This document shows positions 1 through 11,427 of a stretch of 64,000 nucleotides of DNA, piece after piece (the first letter of the stretch is position 1; every line of letters starts with the position of its first letter). The notes below the pieces were generated by a model. It made no database searches and was not told the origin of the DNA. It saw only the letters and a list, made by a program, of their open reading frames with translations. Where the stretch lies: contig NW_008246120.1 in the NCBI RefSeq assembly GCF_000281045.1, positions 200,011 through 264,010 on the forward strand. The letters run 5' to 3'. Both the position numbers and the translations under genes were made by a program. This DNA comes from Saprolegnia diclina VS20 (Eukaryota > Oomycota > Saprolegniomycetes > Saprolegniales > Saprolegniaceae).

Positions 1-1
1 C

Positions 2-88
2 CACAAGCTGCAGTCGGGCAAGGAGAGCTCGAGCGCGTCCAAGCGCCTCGATCCCGCGGGCCACTCGTACGGCTCGATGGAGACTTAG
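2..88 (+). CDS. 3' end of an unidentified gene (partial)
   Basis: An open frame enters from the left edge and ends at TAG 86-88. It encodes 28 residues, mostly Ser, Lys and Gly, ending GSMET. The composition suggests a hydrophilic C-terminal tail. Nothing in it identifies a family. It is read as coding because the frame is open from the edge and codon use resembles the neighbours, but it is too short to be sure. Confidence 0.45.
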   Translation, partial: HKLQSGKESSSASKRLDPAGHSYGSMET

Positions 89-1750
89 TCAACAAGACCT
101 TGCCAAATGCCAAAACGTCGACTGTAGTTGCGTGCTCGTAGTCCGCCACGTGGAAGGACCATCATTCACACATTGACACAACCCCACACGCAGGCCGTGC
201 AGCGCTTATGCACTCTGCGGCCGTCATCGCGGTCCCACGCCAAGCCGGCTTCTTTGCTACTCGTCGCATTGGATGGCCACGGCGGCGCGGGCCTGTATGA
301 CGGCGTTGGACCATCAGCGCGCGCCTATGTACTGATCGGCAGCAGCGCATCACTCGGGCACGAGCATGACGTCGGTTCGATGCAGCGCGGATCGCATAGC
401 CGCGCAGCAGTCGATGGAGGAGAAGCGAAGCTGTCGGAAGCCAGCTCCAAGATACATGGTCGTACCGCGATCAGGTTGATCATCGAAGCACGGAGTAGCC
501 ATGGCGGCTGCGTCCATCGCTGTCAGTGCTTCCATAGGCGCCACAGCACTTGCACGTAGGAAATGCAAGAGGCCATTTCGAAGCGACTTGGCCAGCTGCC
601 AAGGTGATCGCTGCATTACGGCGTGGTGTATAAAACACGTTCTGGCTTTCTTTAAACAGGCCGCGCGTTCTTTTAATCGGGCAAGATGCCTTGAAGGATG
701 TGCTCGTGTGTTTTTTAAACTCGGCGGGGGTTTTAAAAGCCGTTGCGCCTCGATTTCATTGGCCAACACAGCGTAAAACGAGTGGCGCTATCCATGTTAC
801 GAGCGCGTGTCACGGCCGCTTCCTGCACCAGCATCGTTGGGGTCTGCGGGCCCCTCGACAGTGCGACCGACCGCCTGTACCGGTAGGCACAACGGTCCTA
901 CTTTGCGCGTCGCTTTCGGCTTTGTCCGAAATGCAAGCTGGTGTTGGTGCGTCGGCGCCGAATTCGAGACGTTGTTGAATTTGAGATCTGACGCCACTGG
1001 CTGAAACAGTGTATTTTATCGTGTGGTATTTTTTTACGCGATCCTGGCGGCGCTTGCGCTATTTTTTCTATCGCGCTTGCTTTGCACTTGGTATTTGTAT
1101 GGTGTGTGACGCGGGGCCAAAAAAACAGAATTCGAAGCCGCCAATATAATGCGCGCCTTCGATCTTTCGAATCTTGGCGTGGATTTTAATTGGTGCACGG
1201 ATACTACGCGCGCATTTGCGCATCGGTCGACCTCGCATATATTGCCGGTAGCATACAAAGACCAAGTCTCGACGGTCGCCACGCGCGCAAATTCGTGACG
1301 CAAAGCTGACGCAAATCAAAATTGCGTCGGCGCGACATATTTTGTATTAATATCGGAAGATTGCCAAGATATTAAAATAGCGCGTTCGAAAAACGCCATT
1401 TGCGTTTTGACTGGCCAGTAGCGTATACAAAACCAAAGATAATTTAATTCGCATCCGCCGAGCATAGGTTCGAGAAGGTGTTGGGCGGCATATATTTTGT
1501 TATTTGCCAGCGCGCTGCCAAAGTCAGACGACCTCGGCGGGACGCGCGATACGACAAGCCCGACCAGCAGCAGCTCCGCGATACCTCCGACCTCGCCTCT
1601 GCTGTCACCGCCGCCGCCTACTGCCGCCGCCGTCTCTGGATCCTACTTTGCTACCTATAACGGCCACCGACCCGACTGTTTTCCATTTTTCAAGGTACAT
1701 TGCCCACGTCGCAGCTCGTCGCAGGCGCTCATTGCGCTCTTGTGGACTAG
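89..1750. other. Intergenic stretch, no gene recognised
   Basis: 1.66 kb between the partial gene and the CCT gene. Short open frames on both strands overlap one another and show no family motif. Composition falls clearly towards AT from about 1000 to 1480, in contrast to the GC-rich genes. An ATTGG box lies near 755. The last 250 bases are pyrimidine-rich and are probably the promoter and 5' leader of the next gene. Confidence 0.6.
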
Positions 1751-2980
1751 ATGATGCTCGGATGCTACGCAGAAGACCCGCTGGCCAAACAGAGCCGTCA
1801 GCAAGCACACGCCCACGCCGCCTCGAGCGGCCACGACGTTGGCGCCGACTCGTTTGTCGATGTAGAAAAGGACGGCGAACTCGGCTGGTTTAGCGACGGC
1901 AGCCTCCTGCGCATGGACGAGTTTGGCCACGACATTGAGTGGGTCAACGACGAGCTCGACCAAAGCCTGCACCTGCAATTCGCCCACGGCGACAGCGAAG
2001 ACCTCTTTGCCCGCGAATTTGCACCCTTTGCAGTACCCTCGACGGCGACGCCGCTCGATGTGGCGTCCAACAACCAGCCCACCGCCTCTGGTACGCCACT
2101 CTTATCGCATCTCGAATGGGACGAAGAAGAGGATCTGACCATGCACTTCAACCCGATAGATGGCATGCACTTGGCAAGTGGTGACTTTCGGGCATGCGAG
2201 AAGCTCCTCATGAGCTTTGACACGATGAGCTACACGTCGCCGTCGCCGATCTCGTCGCCGCGCCGCGGTGATGCATCACTGGACGACGCGATGCTCGATG
2301 ACGACATGGACGACGAGATGGACATTGACGACGACATGTCGCTCGACGACGATAGTGACGCGCTCTCGTCGATGACCGACATGGAAACCGAGAGCCTCAA
2401 GGCCGCGCTCGCCAAGCTCTCGCCGCCCGTCGTCACCAAGGTCGAGCACAAGACCATTGTCGCGCCCGTGAAGAAGATTTTCGAGCCCATTTGCCATCAG
2501 CGCACGATTGGCGCGTACACGCCGGCCGCGCGCAAGCTGCGACTGGAGAAGTTCCACGAGAAGCGGAAGAAGCGCATTTGGAAGAAAAGCATCAAGTACG
2601 ACTGCCGGAAGAAGCTCGCAGACGATCGCCCGCGCATCAAGGGCCGCTTTGTGCGCGTGCTCGAGAACCTCAACCTCGTCAAGTCGGAAGAGGCGGCGAC
2701 TGTGGTCCCCGACGCCGCCACGGTTACCGCGACCGTGGACGCGATTCCGAAGGAGGTATCCGCGCCGAGCGAGGCCCCCGTGACGGACGCCGCGCCGGTC
2801 GGGACGCCCGCAGGCACGCCGAGCCCGACCGCCGTCTCGTCGCTGCTCGGCGCGAGCCTGAGCCCGACCGTCAACGCCATCTCGACCAACTTTGGCTTTG
2901 GCTTTGGGTCGCCTGTCGTCATGGTCAAGCTCGAGCAGCCGCCGCCGTTCCCGCTCGTCGGCCGCGCAATCTTGGGCTAG
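1751..2980 (+). CDS. CCT-motif nuclear protein
   Basis: Intron-free, 409 residues. The recognisable part is a CCT motif (CONSTANS, CO-like, TOC1 type) at about residues 258-305: a basic run with EKRKKR, the CRKKLADDRPR segment and KGRFV, ending RVLENL. In plants this motif gives nuclear localisation and contacts NF-Y/CCAAT-binding partners; the same role here is inference. The N-terminal half is acidic, with an Asp-rich tract at about 177-210 that could be an activation domain. A Pro/Ala/Thr-rich tail follows. The start is the first of two adjacent ATGs after a long upstream region with no in-frame extension. The 3' end faces the Tudor-like gene. Confidence 0.88.
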   Translation: MMLGCYAEDPLAKQSRQQAHAHAASSGHDVGADSFVDVEKDGELGWFSDGSLLRMDEFGHDIEWVNDELDQSLHLQFAHGDSEDLFAREFAPFAVPSTATPLDVASNNQPTASGTPLLSHLEWDEEEDLTMHFNPIDGMHLASGDFRACEKLLMSFDTMSYTSPSPISSPRRGDASLDDAMLDDDMDDEMDIDDDMSLDDDSDALSSMTDMETESLKAALAKLSPPVVTKVEHKTIVAPVKKIFEPICHQRTIGAYTPAARKLRLEKFHEKRKKRIWKKSIKYDCRKKLADDRPRIKGRFVRVLENLNLVKSEEAATVVPDAATVTATVDAIPKEVSAPSEAPVTDAAPVGTPAGTPSPTAVSSLLGASLSPTVNAISTNFGFGFGSPVVMVKLEQPPPFPLVGRAILG

Positions 2981-3346
2981 CGACATGCTTGTCTGTAGTA
3001 GTAGTAGTTCCCCATCCACCAAAAACCACCATCTCTGCCGCTCGAAAGCGCGACGCAGAAACATCATAGCGCTAGAACCCGAGTCGCCCGTAGTCCCCTC
3101 GAAAATAACACTCTTTCGACTCAACTCTCTTCAGCCGACGCTAAGCAGAGCCACTGCCGCTTGCCGTGGAAGAGCACTCGGGGGCTCCTAGGCCAGCTCG
3201 TCTCTGGACCGAGACCTCGCTCGTTGGGGCGCAAGACATGGTCAAATAGCGCGTCAACTTGATACTTGTGGAACTTGATACTTTATTTTGTCTGGCCACC
3301 AACCACGACGATACATCATCATCGTATTATCAACATGGCATCCCAG
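2981..3346. other. Convergent 3' intergenic region
   Basis: Separates the 3' ends of the CCT gene (+) and the Tudor-like gene (-). No gene or clear repeat seen; it should hold both 3' untranslated regions. Confidence 0.6.
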
Positions 3347-5232
3347 CTACGTGTGCTGGCCAAAGGGAGGGCGGTACGACTCCATGGCCTTCTCTTCGTC
3401 CGAGACGATGATGGCTTCGATCTGCCGGAGCACTGGCGAGAGCTCCTGCACCTTGCGCGTGAGCACGTCAATGTACTCGCCTGCTTGTTGCCGAAACGCG
3501 AAGTCCTGCGGGTACGTCGACGACACCGTGTTGCGCATCTTGAGCACGTCGTTGATAAAGAGGCTAATGCGCGGGTACCGCCGCATGTGGCAAAACTGCA
3601 TCAGCCGCGTAATGTCCATACCCTAACCCGACCATGAGACTGGGCGTCGCTGCGAGACAACGACGTACGTTGGCATAGCCCGGCTCGTCGCGAAGGACAC
3701 ATGTAAACGCTTCGCCAAACTTGTAGTCCTCGGTCGTGTCCTTGATGGCCTTGAGAAAATGGTAATTGAGCCGCCCGATCGCCGACCGGTCGGTCGCAAG
3801 CGCTGCGATCGGGACGGGCTTGATGACCTACATACCCTTCCATGAGCAAGAGACTAGTGCATTTACGAGGCCTACGTGGGTCTCGCTGCTCATGGTGCGA
3901 GGCGCTTCGCTCTTGATGTACGTGGGTGTCGACGATGGCGCGAGCGACGCATACGCCCGCGGCGGCTCCTGGTACCCGTACCCTTGGCGCGACGACGACG
4001 GCGGCGGCGTCAGAAACGATGTGCGCTGGGCGACCGGTGGCAGCGACGGCGGCGCCATGAACGACGACGACGGGCCGCCGCTGTTGCGCCGGTACATGGC
4101 GTCGTCCTCGGGCACGTCGCCCTCCGAGAGCTGGTAGGCTGACGCGTTGGCCGCCGCACGCCACGCATTTCCGTCGACATTGGGCCGCAGCGGCAGCACC
4201 GAGAGGCTCGGGATCTTCTGGAGTTGCGGGCGATCCCCCGGCGGCGTCTGGTGCGCGTAGGGCGATGGCGACCGGTGGTGCGGGCTGTACTGTGGCTGGT
4301 CAAGGCGCGCAAACTTGGCCCGGGCGTCGTCGACCATTTCGTCTTGGCGGGGGCGGTACTGCTGCGGGCGCGGCTGTGTCGGCAGCGGCTGCAGCATGCC
4401 ATGGTGCGGCGACGGCGACTGGCGGTCGTGGATATGGGGCGGTGTGGGCACGCGCGGCGGCGGCTCTTGCTGCTGTAGTTGCTGTAGGTGCTGCTGTTGC
4501 TGATGTTGCTGATGTTGTTGCGGCTGCAGTTGCTGTTGTTGTTGTTGTTGCGGCTGCTTTTGCTGTTCCATGCTTGCCGTCTGCTTGGAGCTAAGCTGCG
4601 GCGTGACGGGGAGGAGCCACTTCATGAGGGTGTCCCGCGGCAGGTCCTCGGCGTCGCCGTCCGAGTAGGCAACGTGATACTGGTCACCGTACTCTTCCGA
4701 GTGCCAATGGCGGACGACCGAGCCCTGGTACCAGCCAAACCCTTCGAAAAATTTGCGCACTATCCGGCGGATCAGGATCCTCGTCATATAGCAGCAGCAC
4801 CGTCGTACCTTTGCGGCCAAGGAGGTTCGACGACGGCTGCGAGACTTTGGCGTCGCTGCGCATCGACATGTGGTGGGCCTCTGTCGTTGGACGTTCGTCG
4901 GGCGTTGCTAGCCGCGCGTCGTCGCCAGAGTTCGTCGTCATGTCGGTCCGGCCATCCATCGGCGGCGGCGACGGCGTCAAGCCACGCATCATACCAACGC
5001 TCGCGTTCACTTCGATGCTCTCGACGGTCGTGCCGTCGACCGTCGCTTGGTCGGGCGGTCCGCTGAACGGCTTGGTCAAGTCATTAGCCTCATGGAGCCC
5101 GCGGATCTTGGCAGGCACGTAGCCGTCCACATGCGGGTTCTCATGCGACGACGCGTCCGACCGGCGGAAGCCATCGTGCTCGAAGGGCGCGTCCTTGACC
5201 GCAAAGACCGCGGATCGTCCGTCGGCCTCCAT
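3347..5232 (-). CDS. Tudor-like, polyglutamine-rich protein
   Basis: Four exons on the minus strand: 5232-4809, 4759-3867, 3827-3669, 3622-3347. The introns are 49, 39 and 46 bases, all GT-AG, and splicing gives 583 residues in one frame. The first junction rebuilds the RKVRKFFEGFGWYQG segment of a Tudor-like domain (about residues 140-195) that ends with YHVAYSDGDAEDL. Domains of this type read methylated Lys or Arg on histones and other proteins. A Gln-rich stretch follows at about 205-240, then a Pro/Ser-rich middle and a conserved-looking helical C-terminus. A chromatin-linked role is inferred from the domain. Two copies of a 10-base palindrome lie about 60-80 bases upstream of the ATG. 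Confidence 0.8.
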
Positions 5233-5290
5233 CGTGCTTGCTTTCTTTCCAGTGTTACTTTCGGATGCACGTTGACATTATTTAAATTTC

Positions 5291-5312
5291 TATCCGGATA
5301 CGTATCCGGATA
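5291..5312. promoter_or_regulatory. Twin TATCCGGATA palindrome upstream of the Tudor-like gene
   Basis: TATCCGGATA occurs at 5291-5300 and 5303-5312, separated by CG. Each copy is its own reverse complement and the 22-base whole is also a perfect palindrome. It lies 58-80 bases upstream of the ATG at 5232. A dimeric regulator site is inferred. Confidence 0.45.
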
Positions 5313-5578
5313 CGGTGGAGCCTTCCATGGTTTGGGTTGCGATCTTCGACCACCGACCACCGAACGACCGGCATCGACCGCATTTAGCCGGCCGGTCGAC
5401 CGAGGGCCGCGCCGCGCCTGCGTGCAACAGCGTCCACCTCGCTACCACCGCGATATGGCGCTGCGTACATGGCGCCCGCGGCCATGAGGATGTTGCGTCA
5501 ACATGCTCGCCCAAGGGGCTACTTGGGACTGCACTCATTCTGGTATTAATGCCAAAAGAACGCCGTCGTCTTGGATTC

Positions 5579-7821
5579 TTAGTCGAGATCGCGCTGGAAG
5601 ATGCCAAAGATGGTATCACGCATGTCGTCGATCGCGCGCTGGGCCGCGGGCACCAGGTCGCCGTAGATAAGAAAGCCATGGGTGAGGTCGGGCAGCACCT
5701 TGAGCGCGCCGGGCACATGGAGGTTGGAGAGGCGCGTGTGAAAGTCGACGCTGTCGTCGAGGAGCGGGTCGAGGTCGCCGACCATGAGCGTCGTGTGCGG
5801 GAACTGCGAGAGGATCGTGTCGTTGGCGAGGCCGGGCGACACCATTGGGTCGTGGATGTTGTCCTTGTACTCGGCGTCGTCGCCATGCGACGGGTTGTAC
5901 GACTTGAGCGCGAGCTCGAGGATCGCCCGCGGCAGCACCGGGTCGCTCTGGTGCAAAAAGCGCGACGGCGACGGCGACATGTTCATGTTGAGCGCCGGGT
6001 ACACGAGGAGGATGCCGTTGGGGAGGCGGACGTTCTCAAGCGTGCACTTGACCGTGAGCGCGGCCGCGAGGTTGCCGCCTACGCTACCATGAATGCCACC
6101 ACATATTGCGCAAGGAGGTACCGGCGCTCTCGCCAAAGAACGCAATGCTGGACGGAACGAACCCCAGACCGCCATCGAGGACCCACTTGTACACGGTGAA
6201 GCACTGGTTGAGCGAGTGCGGGTACTGCATCTCGGGCGCCAAGCCGTAATCTGCCTCAGATTTTACACAGTTTGTCCAACCTGGAACGACGTACCAATGT
6301 AGACAATGACAGCACCGAGCGCGACGGCCCACTCGCTCAAGTTGAAGAGGTCTTTGGCAAGGAACCGCCCGAAAAAACCACCGCCGTGGATGTAGAGGAG
6401 CACAGGGCGCGCGTACGGCAGCCCAATGGCCGCGAGGTTCGCCGGCAGCGTTGACGGCCACGTGCCGTTCTTGACGTGCTCCATCGAGCGGGCGCTAAAG
6501 ACGCGGATGCCAATGTCACTCGCGTCGCGCTGGTAGCGCCCGGCCGCGACGCCGTGCGCGTTGACAAAGATCTGGTGCCGCACCGCGAGCTTGGGTGACT
6601 GGAGCAGCGCCATGCGAATCGCTAGAAACGATTCGCCAAAGAGCCGCCAGCCCATGCGGATCGTGTCGACGTCCGGGTTGTCCATGAGGAGGCGCGTGAC
6701 GTACCGACAGGCCTTCTTGAAGCGCACGCCGTAGTACGGCACGAGCGCGGCCGAGAGGTACGGGCCGAGGTACGGGAAGAGGTGGTCGCCGACGAGCCAG
6801 CGCGCGGTCGCCGCGGACGCAAGGAGCACGGACGTGCCGGCCTTGAAGGCCGTGAGCCCGACGTGCTCGTGCGACCGGTCGTAGATCTCGGACGGCAGCG
6901 GGACACGCTCGATGAGGAGGACGCTGGCCGACTTGAGGTGGTCGTTGATGTCGGCTTCCATGGGCGCGTCGATGAGAAGGCGCTGCGACTTGGACCGGTT
7001 CAAGCGCGTGCGGTCGAGTACGTGCTGGCAGAGGAGGAAGAGACGTAGCGTCATGAGTACGCGCGAGTGGTGCACCTTGAGCTGGCGCAATTTGGAGAAG
7101 CGGTAGAGAAGGCGCCACGCATAGTCGTAGCAGATGAGGCCAAGAACGCCGGCTTCGACGTGGCGCAATGACGGAAGGAACGTGAGCAAGATCGACCGGA
7201 ACGACTCGCGGTGCACGAAGCGCTTCCGGGCCATGTAGAAGAAGATGGCCGTGACGACGAACGGGGTTGCGGACCACCGGTTTTCCCAGAACGGATCGTA
7301 GTTGTGCGAGAGCCGCTGGAGAACGTCCTTTGTATCCTCCATCGACACGGTCACATGCCGCAGCAACGAGGCGACGCCGCCGGCCAAGATCGCATGACGC
7401 TTGTCCATGGGGATGAGCGGAATGATGTCTTTGAGTGCCTGCTTGTCGCGGTAGTCGAGGCGCGGGTTGCAAATGACCTCTTCCTTGATGAAGCTGTACA
7501 GGACACGCTCAAAGGATGCTACCGTGAGCGAGAGGTGCTGGAGCTCGCGGCCAACACGACCATAGGCATTTTCACGAATGATGCGTCGCAAAACCTAGTG
7601 GTGTATGAGGCTACGGCGATGCGTGGTCATAGCAGTACCTGGATCGTCGAGAGGACGGCGGTCGACGTTGCAATCAAGAGCGCAACGTCGTCCTTGTGGT
7701 CTTTCGCCGAGGCTGGCGAGCCCGGCGTCGGCGCCTCGAGGCTGCGCTCGTGGCTCGGGCCAATCTGCCCGAGCAGGAGCACCGTGCTGAGCGACTTGGC
7801 CATCGCCGCCGGTTCCGTCAT
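5579..7821 (-). CDS. Hormone-sensitive-lipase-type alpha/beta hydrolase
   Basis: Four exons: 7821-7639, 7594-6295, 6250-6122, 6078-5579; introns of 44, 44 and 43 bases; 703 residues. The C-terminal third is an HSL-family (abhydrolase-3) esterase/lipase domain. It has the oxyanion-hole HGGGF near residue 463, the VYIDYGLAPE segment rebuilt across intron 2, and the nucleophile elbow GESAGG rebuilt across intron 3 (Ser about 536). The charge-relay Asp is in GDLDPLLDD (about 641) and the His in LTHGF (about 671). The triad is complete, so an active carboxylester hydrolase is likely; substrate is unknown. The long N-terminal region, about 400 residues, has hydrophobic helices and may anchor it to a membrane or lipid droplet. 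The start is the only ATG giving the first exon. Confidence 0.9.
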
Positions 7822-8804
7822 CGCACTGGTCGCCTTCGAGAACGCTGCCGAGTGGACAGCAAAAATAAAATCTAAAAAAAAAGCGTATCCTGTTTCGTCA
7901 GCGCAAAACCTCTATATTCGCATATAATATCCATACATAGAGGTTTGCGAGAGCTTGTCTTTGACACCCAACAAGAAAGTGGTCGTGCCGGCAGCAGCTC
8001 CCGTGAATGCATCAATGGCGTTGACGACCAGCGCTGGGTGGCTGCATACGAATACCAGTGCGATTGGTGCTTGCTGCGGCGTCCGAGCTCCGAGCTCCGA
8101 GCTCGGCGTCGTGCGAAAGCGAGCGATGCGCCGTAGCCAGCTTGAAGTTGGATGGTGCCACAGTGGTCATGCGTCCGCTGCGGCGCACGCACGGTTGATT
8201 ACTTGACAGAGTGAGATCAGCGACAGGCTCCAGAAGAGTGCAACGGATGGCGGCCAGTCGTCGGCCTCATTGGGTCAGCCACGCTGAAGCATGCCACTGC
8301 CGTTCGATGAAGCGCTCTGACGTTCCTAATGGTGGAAGAAACGCGGCTTCAGCGCGGCAGCGACCCTTGTCCTTGGTCGGTAAACGTTATGGCTTGCCTA
8401 TTTGGAGAACCGGGAGGACCTCAACCGCGACCTTGGAGAGATGCTTGACAGGGCACACTATGCGAGGTTGTAGCCTGCGCGGTCACAGTGGTCAGTGAGC
8501 TATGGCGATAGCTCGTGCTGTTGTTGGCAAGCGAGACTCGTCCTATGATCCAACGGCAAGGATCTTGGATGGGCGGTTGATGATGCCGATACGGGCACGT
8601 GGGGCTGCCACGTCGAAGCATCGCGATCTGGATCGGCACGTGATTGGCCAACAAAGAAAACGCTTGCCGACGTTGGTGGCCAACGAGCCAAAAGCAGCGG
8701 AGTCTCCATGCCAAGCCATGATCGTGCCCACGTCGATGCCGACGAATGACGTCGCACCAGTTTCCTGTGCAAGCAGCTGCTTCATCGAACGCTATCATCT
8801 CACA
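7822..8804. other. Intergenic stretch, no gene recognised
   Basis: 983 bases upstream of the HSL-type gene and downstream of the NTF2-like gene. Open frames on both strands have no family signal. An ATTGG box lies near 8644. An A-rich run and short AT-rich stretch at about 7860-7930 lie just upstream of the hydrolase start. Confidence 0.6.
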
Positions 8805-9389
8805 TTACTTTTTCTTGTTGCCGCTGCGCTTCTTGGAGGACTTGGTCGGTGCCTTTGCATCGTCCTCGATCGCCCATTCTTCGAGGAGCTTGGCGGCGGC
8901 GTCGGCGGCAGCGACGTCTTTCGCCCGCAGCTCAAAGGTCGCAATCTTGGCCGTCATGTCCTTGGCCACATCGTTCGGGATCGGAAACGTGAGGTGGTAC
9001 TGCAGGACGAGCCAGGCGCCGTTGGCAAAGACGAGCGTGCCCGAGCCGCGCGACGTCGCGAGAAAGTCGGCGCTCACGAGAAGCTCGTCAAAGACGCAGA
9101 AGGTCGGCGCGTCGGCCGATGGCTGGTACGTGACCTTGCGGCTGCCTACGATCGGCCGGTACTCCCAGCCACCACTGCCCTGCGCAAAGTGGGGCTTGGC
9201 AAAGTCGTAGAAATCGTTGACGTGCCAGTTCTCGGACGCGTCCGTACCGAGGAAGCGGCCGTCCTTGTGGTAGCAGCCAAAGTAGCCCTTGAGGTCGCCG
9301 ACCTTGGCGGCCTCATGGAACGCATCGAGGAGCGCGTCGACCGTCGCATGGGCGCTGGCGCCGATCGTCTTGGCGCGGCTCGTTGCCAT
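8805..9389 (-). CDS. NTF2-like/SnoaL-type protein
   Basis: Intron-free. The ATG at 9389 gives 194 residues; an in-frame ATG at 9455 would add 22, but those residues look like leader. The middle fits the NTF2-like superfamily: an N-terminal helix (LLDAFHEAAKVGDL), then GYFGCYHKDGRFLGTDASE, the pattern seen in proteins that monitor or hold small molecules. The tail is Lys-rich (KKRSGNKKK), which could be a nuclear localisation signal. Exact ligand or role unknown. It is divergent from the sterol dehydrogenase gene, and the two share a 173-base promoter with CCAAT boxes. Confidence 0.72.
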   Translation of the reverse strand: MATSRAKTIGASAHATVDALLDAFHEAAKVGDLKGYFGCYHKDGRFLGTDASENWHVNDFYDFAKPHFAQGSGGWEYRPIVGSRKVTYQPSADAPTFCVFDELLVSADFLATSRGSGTLVFANGAWLVLQYHLTFPIPNDVAKDMTAKIATFELRAKDVAAADAAAKLLEEWAIEDDAKAPTKSSKKRSGNKKK

Positions 9390-9491
9390 TGCAGAGGAAT
9401 TCAAATTCGGCACTGACAGGCTTTTGTTGTGGCATATGCCGCCTCTGGATGCCACTTCGAAATGGCGTGTGCGTCTGGCACTGTATTTGAG

Positions 9492-9537
9492 CCAATCCCA
9501 TGCGCGGAGAAAGAGGAGTGGCTACTTTTTGGCCAAT
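9492..9537. promoter_or_regulatory. Two CCAAT boxes in a divergent promoter
   Basis: CCAATCCCATG-like sequence occurs twice (CCAAT at 9492-9496 and 9533-9537), between the divergent starts at 9389 and 9563. CCAAT is the known NF-Y/HAP site; use by both genes is inference. Confidence 0.5.
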
Positions 9538-9562
9538 CCCATGGCCGTGCGTATCCGGCTGC

Positions 9563-11324
9563 ATGGACGAGCCCAATTTGCATTTGATGGCAACTGACGC
9601 ACAGACGCTGGCGGCGGCCCTTGGCGCCCTCGTGCTCCTCGCCTTTGTCGCGGTCAAGTACACGGCGAGCAAGGTGCTTGAAGCGCGCATCGAGAAGTTC
9701 CAAGCGTCGGCCAGCACGCCCGCGACCGAGAAGACGGCCGAATATGGCTGGCTCCACGGCAAGCGCTGCCTCGTGACGGGCGGCAATGGCTTCCTTGGCC
9801 GCCACGTGGCCGAAGGCCTCTTGCGCCATGGCTGCGCCGTGCGCGTCGTCGACCTCGCGCCGTCGACGGACCTCGCCAAGGTTGATTTTGTGCAATGCGA
9901 CTTGCGCGAGAAGGACCAGGTCGCCAACGCGTTTGCCGGCGCGACGTTTGACGTGGTCTTTCACTGCGCGACGCCAAGCCCGTTCTCCAAGAACACGACG
10001 CTCCTCATGCAAGTCAACGTACGCCTTCACTTCTTCTTCTTCTAGCCCTGGAGCTGCATGTGTACTAGGTCGAAGGCACGCGCAACGTCCTCGATGCATG
10101 CGAGCAGTTCAAGGTCGACCGGTTCCTCTTTGTGAGCTCGGCCGGCGTTGCGTACGAAGCCATTGATCAAATGAACGTCAACGAAGCTGCGCCGGTGCCC
10201 ACGGCCTTCCGGTACCCGCCGTCTTTGTGTCGATGTCATCGTTGACCGCGCAACTTTGTAGCGACGACTACTGCCGCACCAAGTTTCTCGCCGAAGAGCT
10301 CGTGCTCAAGCGCAACTCGCCGAGCTTGCGCACGATTGCGATCCGCCCGCACGGCATGTTTGGCCCGCGCGAAGCCCACTACATGCCGTCGCTCCTCGCC
10401 GCGGCCAAGGCGGGCACGACCAAGTACCAAGTCGGCACTGGCCAGTACGCCTTTCTTTTGTCAACGTCGGTGCTGATGGCAATGGCGTAGCAACCGCGTT
10501 GACATGACGTACGTCGGCAACGTGGTGCACGCGCTCCTCCTTGCCGCCGACACGTTGGCGCCCGGCGCGAAATCGGCGGGCCAATCATATTTCATCACGA
10601 ACGACGCGCCTGTCTCGCTCTGGGATACGATTGGCCACATTTTGATGGCCATGGGCTACAACCCGCCGTCGATCGCGGTGCCGTACGGCCTCTGCATGCT
10701 CGGTGCGATATGTCAACACGGACAATGGGCAAAGGCGAATGACACTGATGGACGCTGGTCTTAGCGGCCGCGACCGGCCTCGCGCCCGTGTCGACAGCCA
10801 AACTCCCGATGCTCGGCCAGCACCACTACTACTCGTGCGAAAAGGTACGAGATGAAAACCCTCGTGCGTCAAGCCATCTGACGGCGTGACGTAGGCCAAG
10901 CGCGACTTTGGCTACGCGCCGCTCTACTCGGTCGAGGAAGGCTTGACGCTGACGCTTGCGACCTTCAAGGACGCGCGCGGCCCGCACTCGTTTGAGCAGT
11001 TCAAGCCCGCGTACCTCACACGCGAGTACCGCAAGTACACGCGCGCCGAGGTTGCGACGCACAACAAGGAAACCGATGCGTGGATCATTGTCAAGGACAA
11101 GGTCTTTGACATCACCGAGTACGTCGAGGACCACCCCGGTGGCCTGAGCATCCTCAACGACGTGGGCGGTGACGCGACGGTGGTATGTCATCGTGCCTTC
11201 TCCTCAATGTTGAAGAGTGATGGGTGGTGTCATATAGGGTTTTTACGGTCCGCAGCACCCGCCGACGGTGGCCGAGCACATTCTCGAGTACTTGATTGGC
11301 GAGATTGACGACACGGAGGCTTAA
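9563..11324 (+). CDS. 3-beta-hydroxysteroid dehydrogenase/C-4 decarboxylase-like enzyme fused to cytochrome b5
   Basis: Seven exons: 9563-10018, 10069-10211, 10262-10444, 10491-10702, 10765-10844, 10895-11182, 11238-11324; 482 residues. A membrane segment at about 14-32 is followed by an NAD-binding Rossmann motif GGNGFLG (73-79) and the short-chain dehydrogenase pair Tyr203/Lys207 in YCRTK. NRVDMTYVGNVVHA is the 3-beta-HSD signature. This is the ERG26/NSDHL family, which oxidises and decarboxylates C-4 carboxysterols. Residues about 405-482 form a cytochrome b5 domain: EDHPGG with His438 and a second haem ligand likely at His461. Cytochrome b5 feeds electrons to the sterol C-4 oxidase, so the fusion suits sterol C-4 demethylation (inference). 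An alternative ATG lies at 9587. Confidence 0.86.
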
Positions 11325-11427
11325 GAACCACGTCCGGCGACGATACGAGTGGTCGAGAATGATCGAAGCTCGCAATAAGATGGGCTAAGACCCGGAAGAA
11401 GACTGACGTGACAGTGTTACTATGGGT

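Noticed and set aside
2276-3124. A 282-residue minus-strand frame
   Set aside because: Antisense to the CCT gene; its Arg/Val-rich text is typical of a GC-rich shadow frame.
5315-6199. A 294-residue plus-strand frame
   Set aside because: Antisense to the HSL-type hydrolase exons, which carry the complete catalytic triad.
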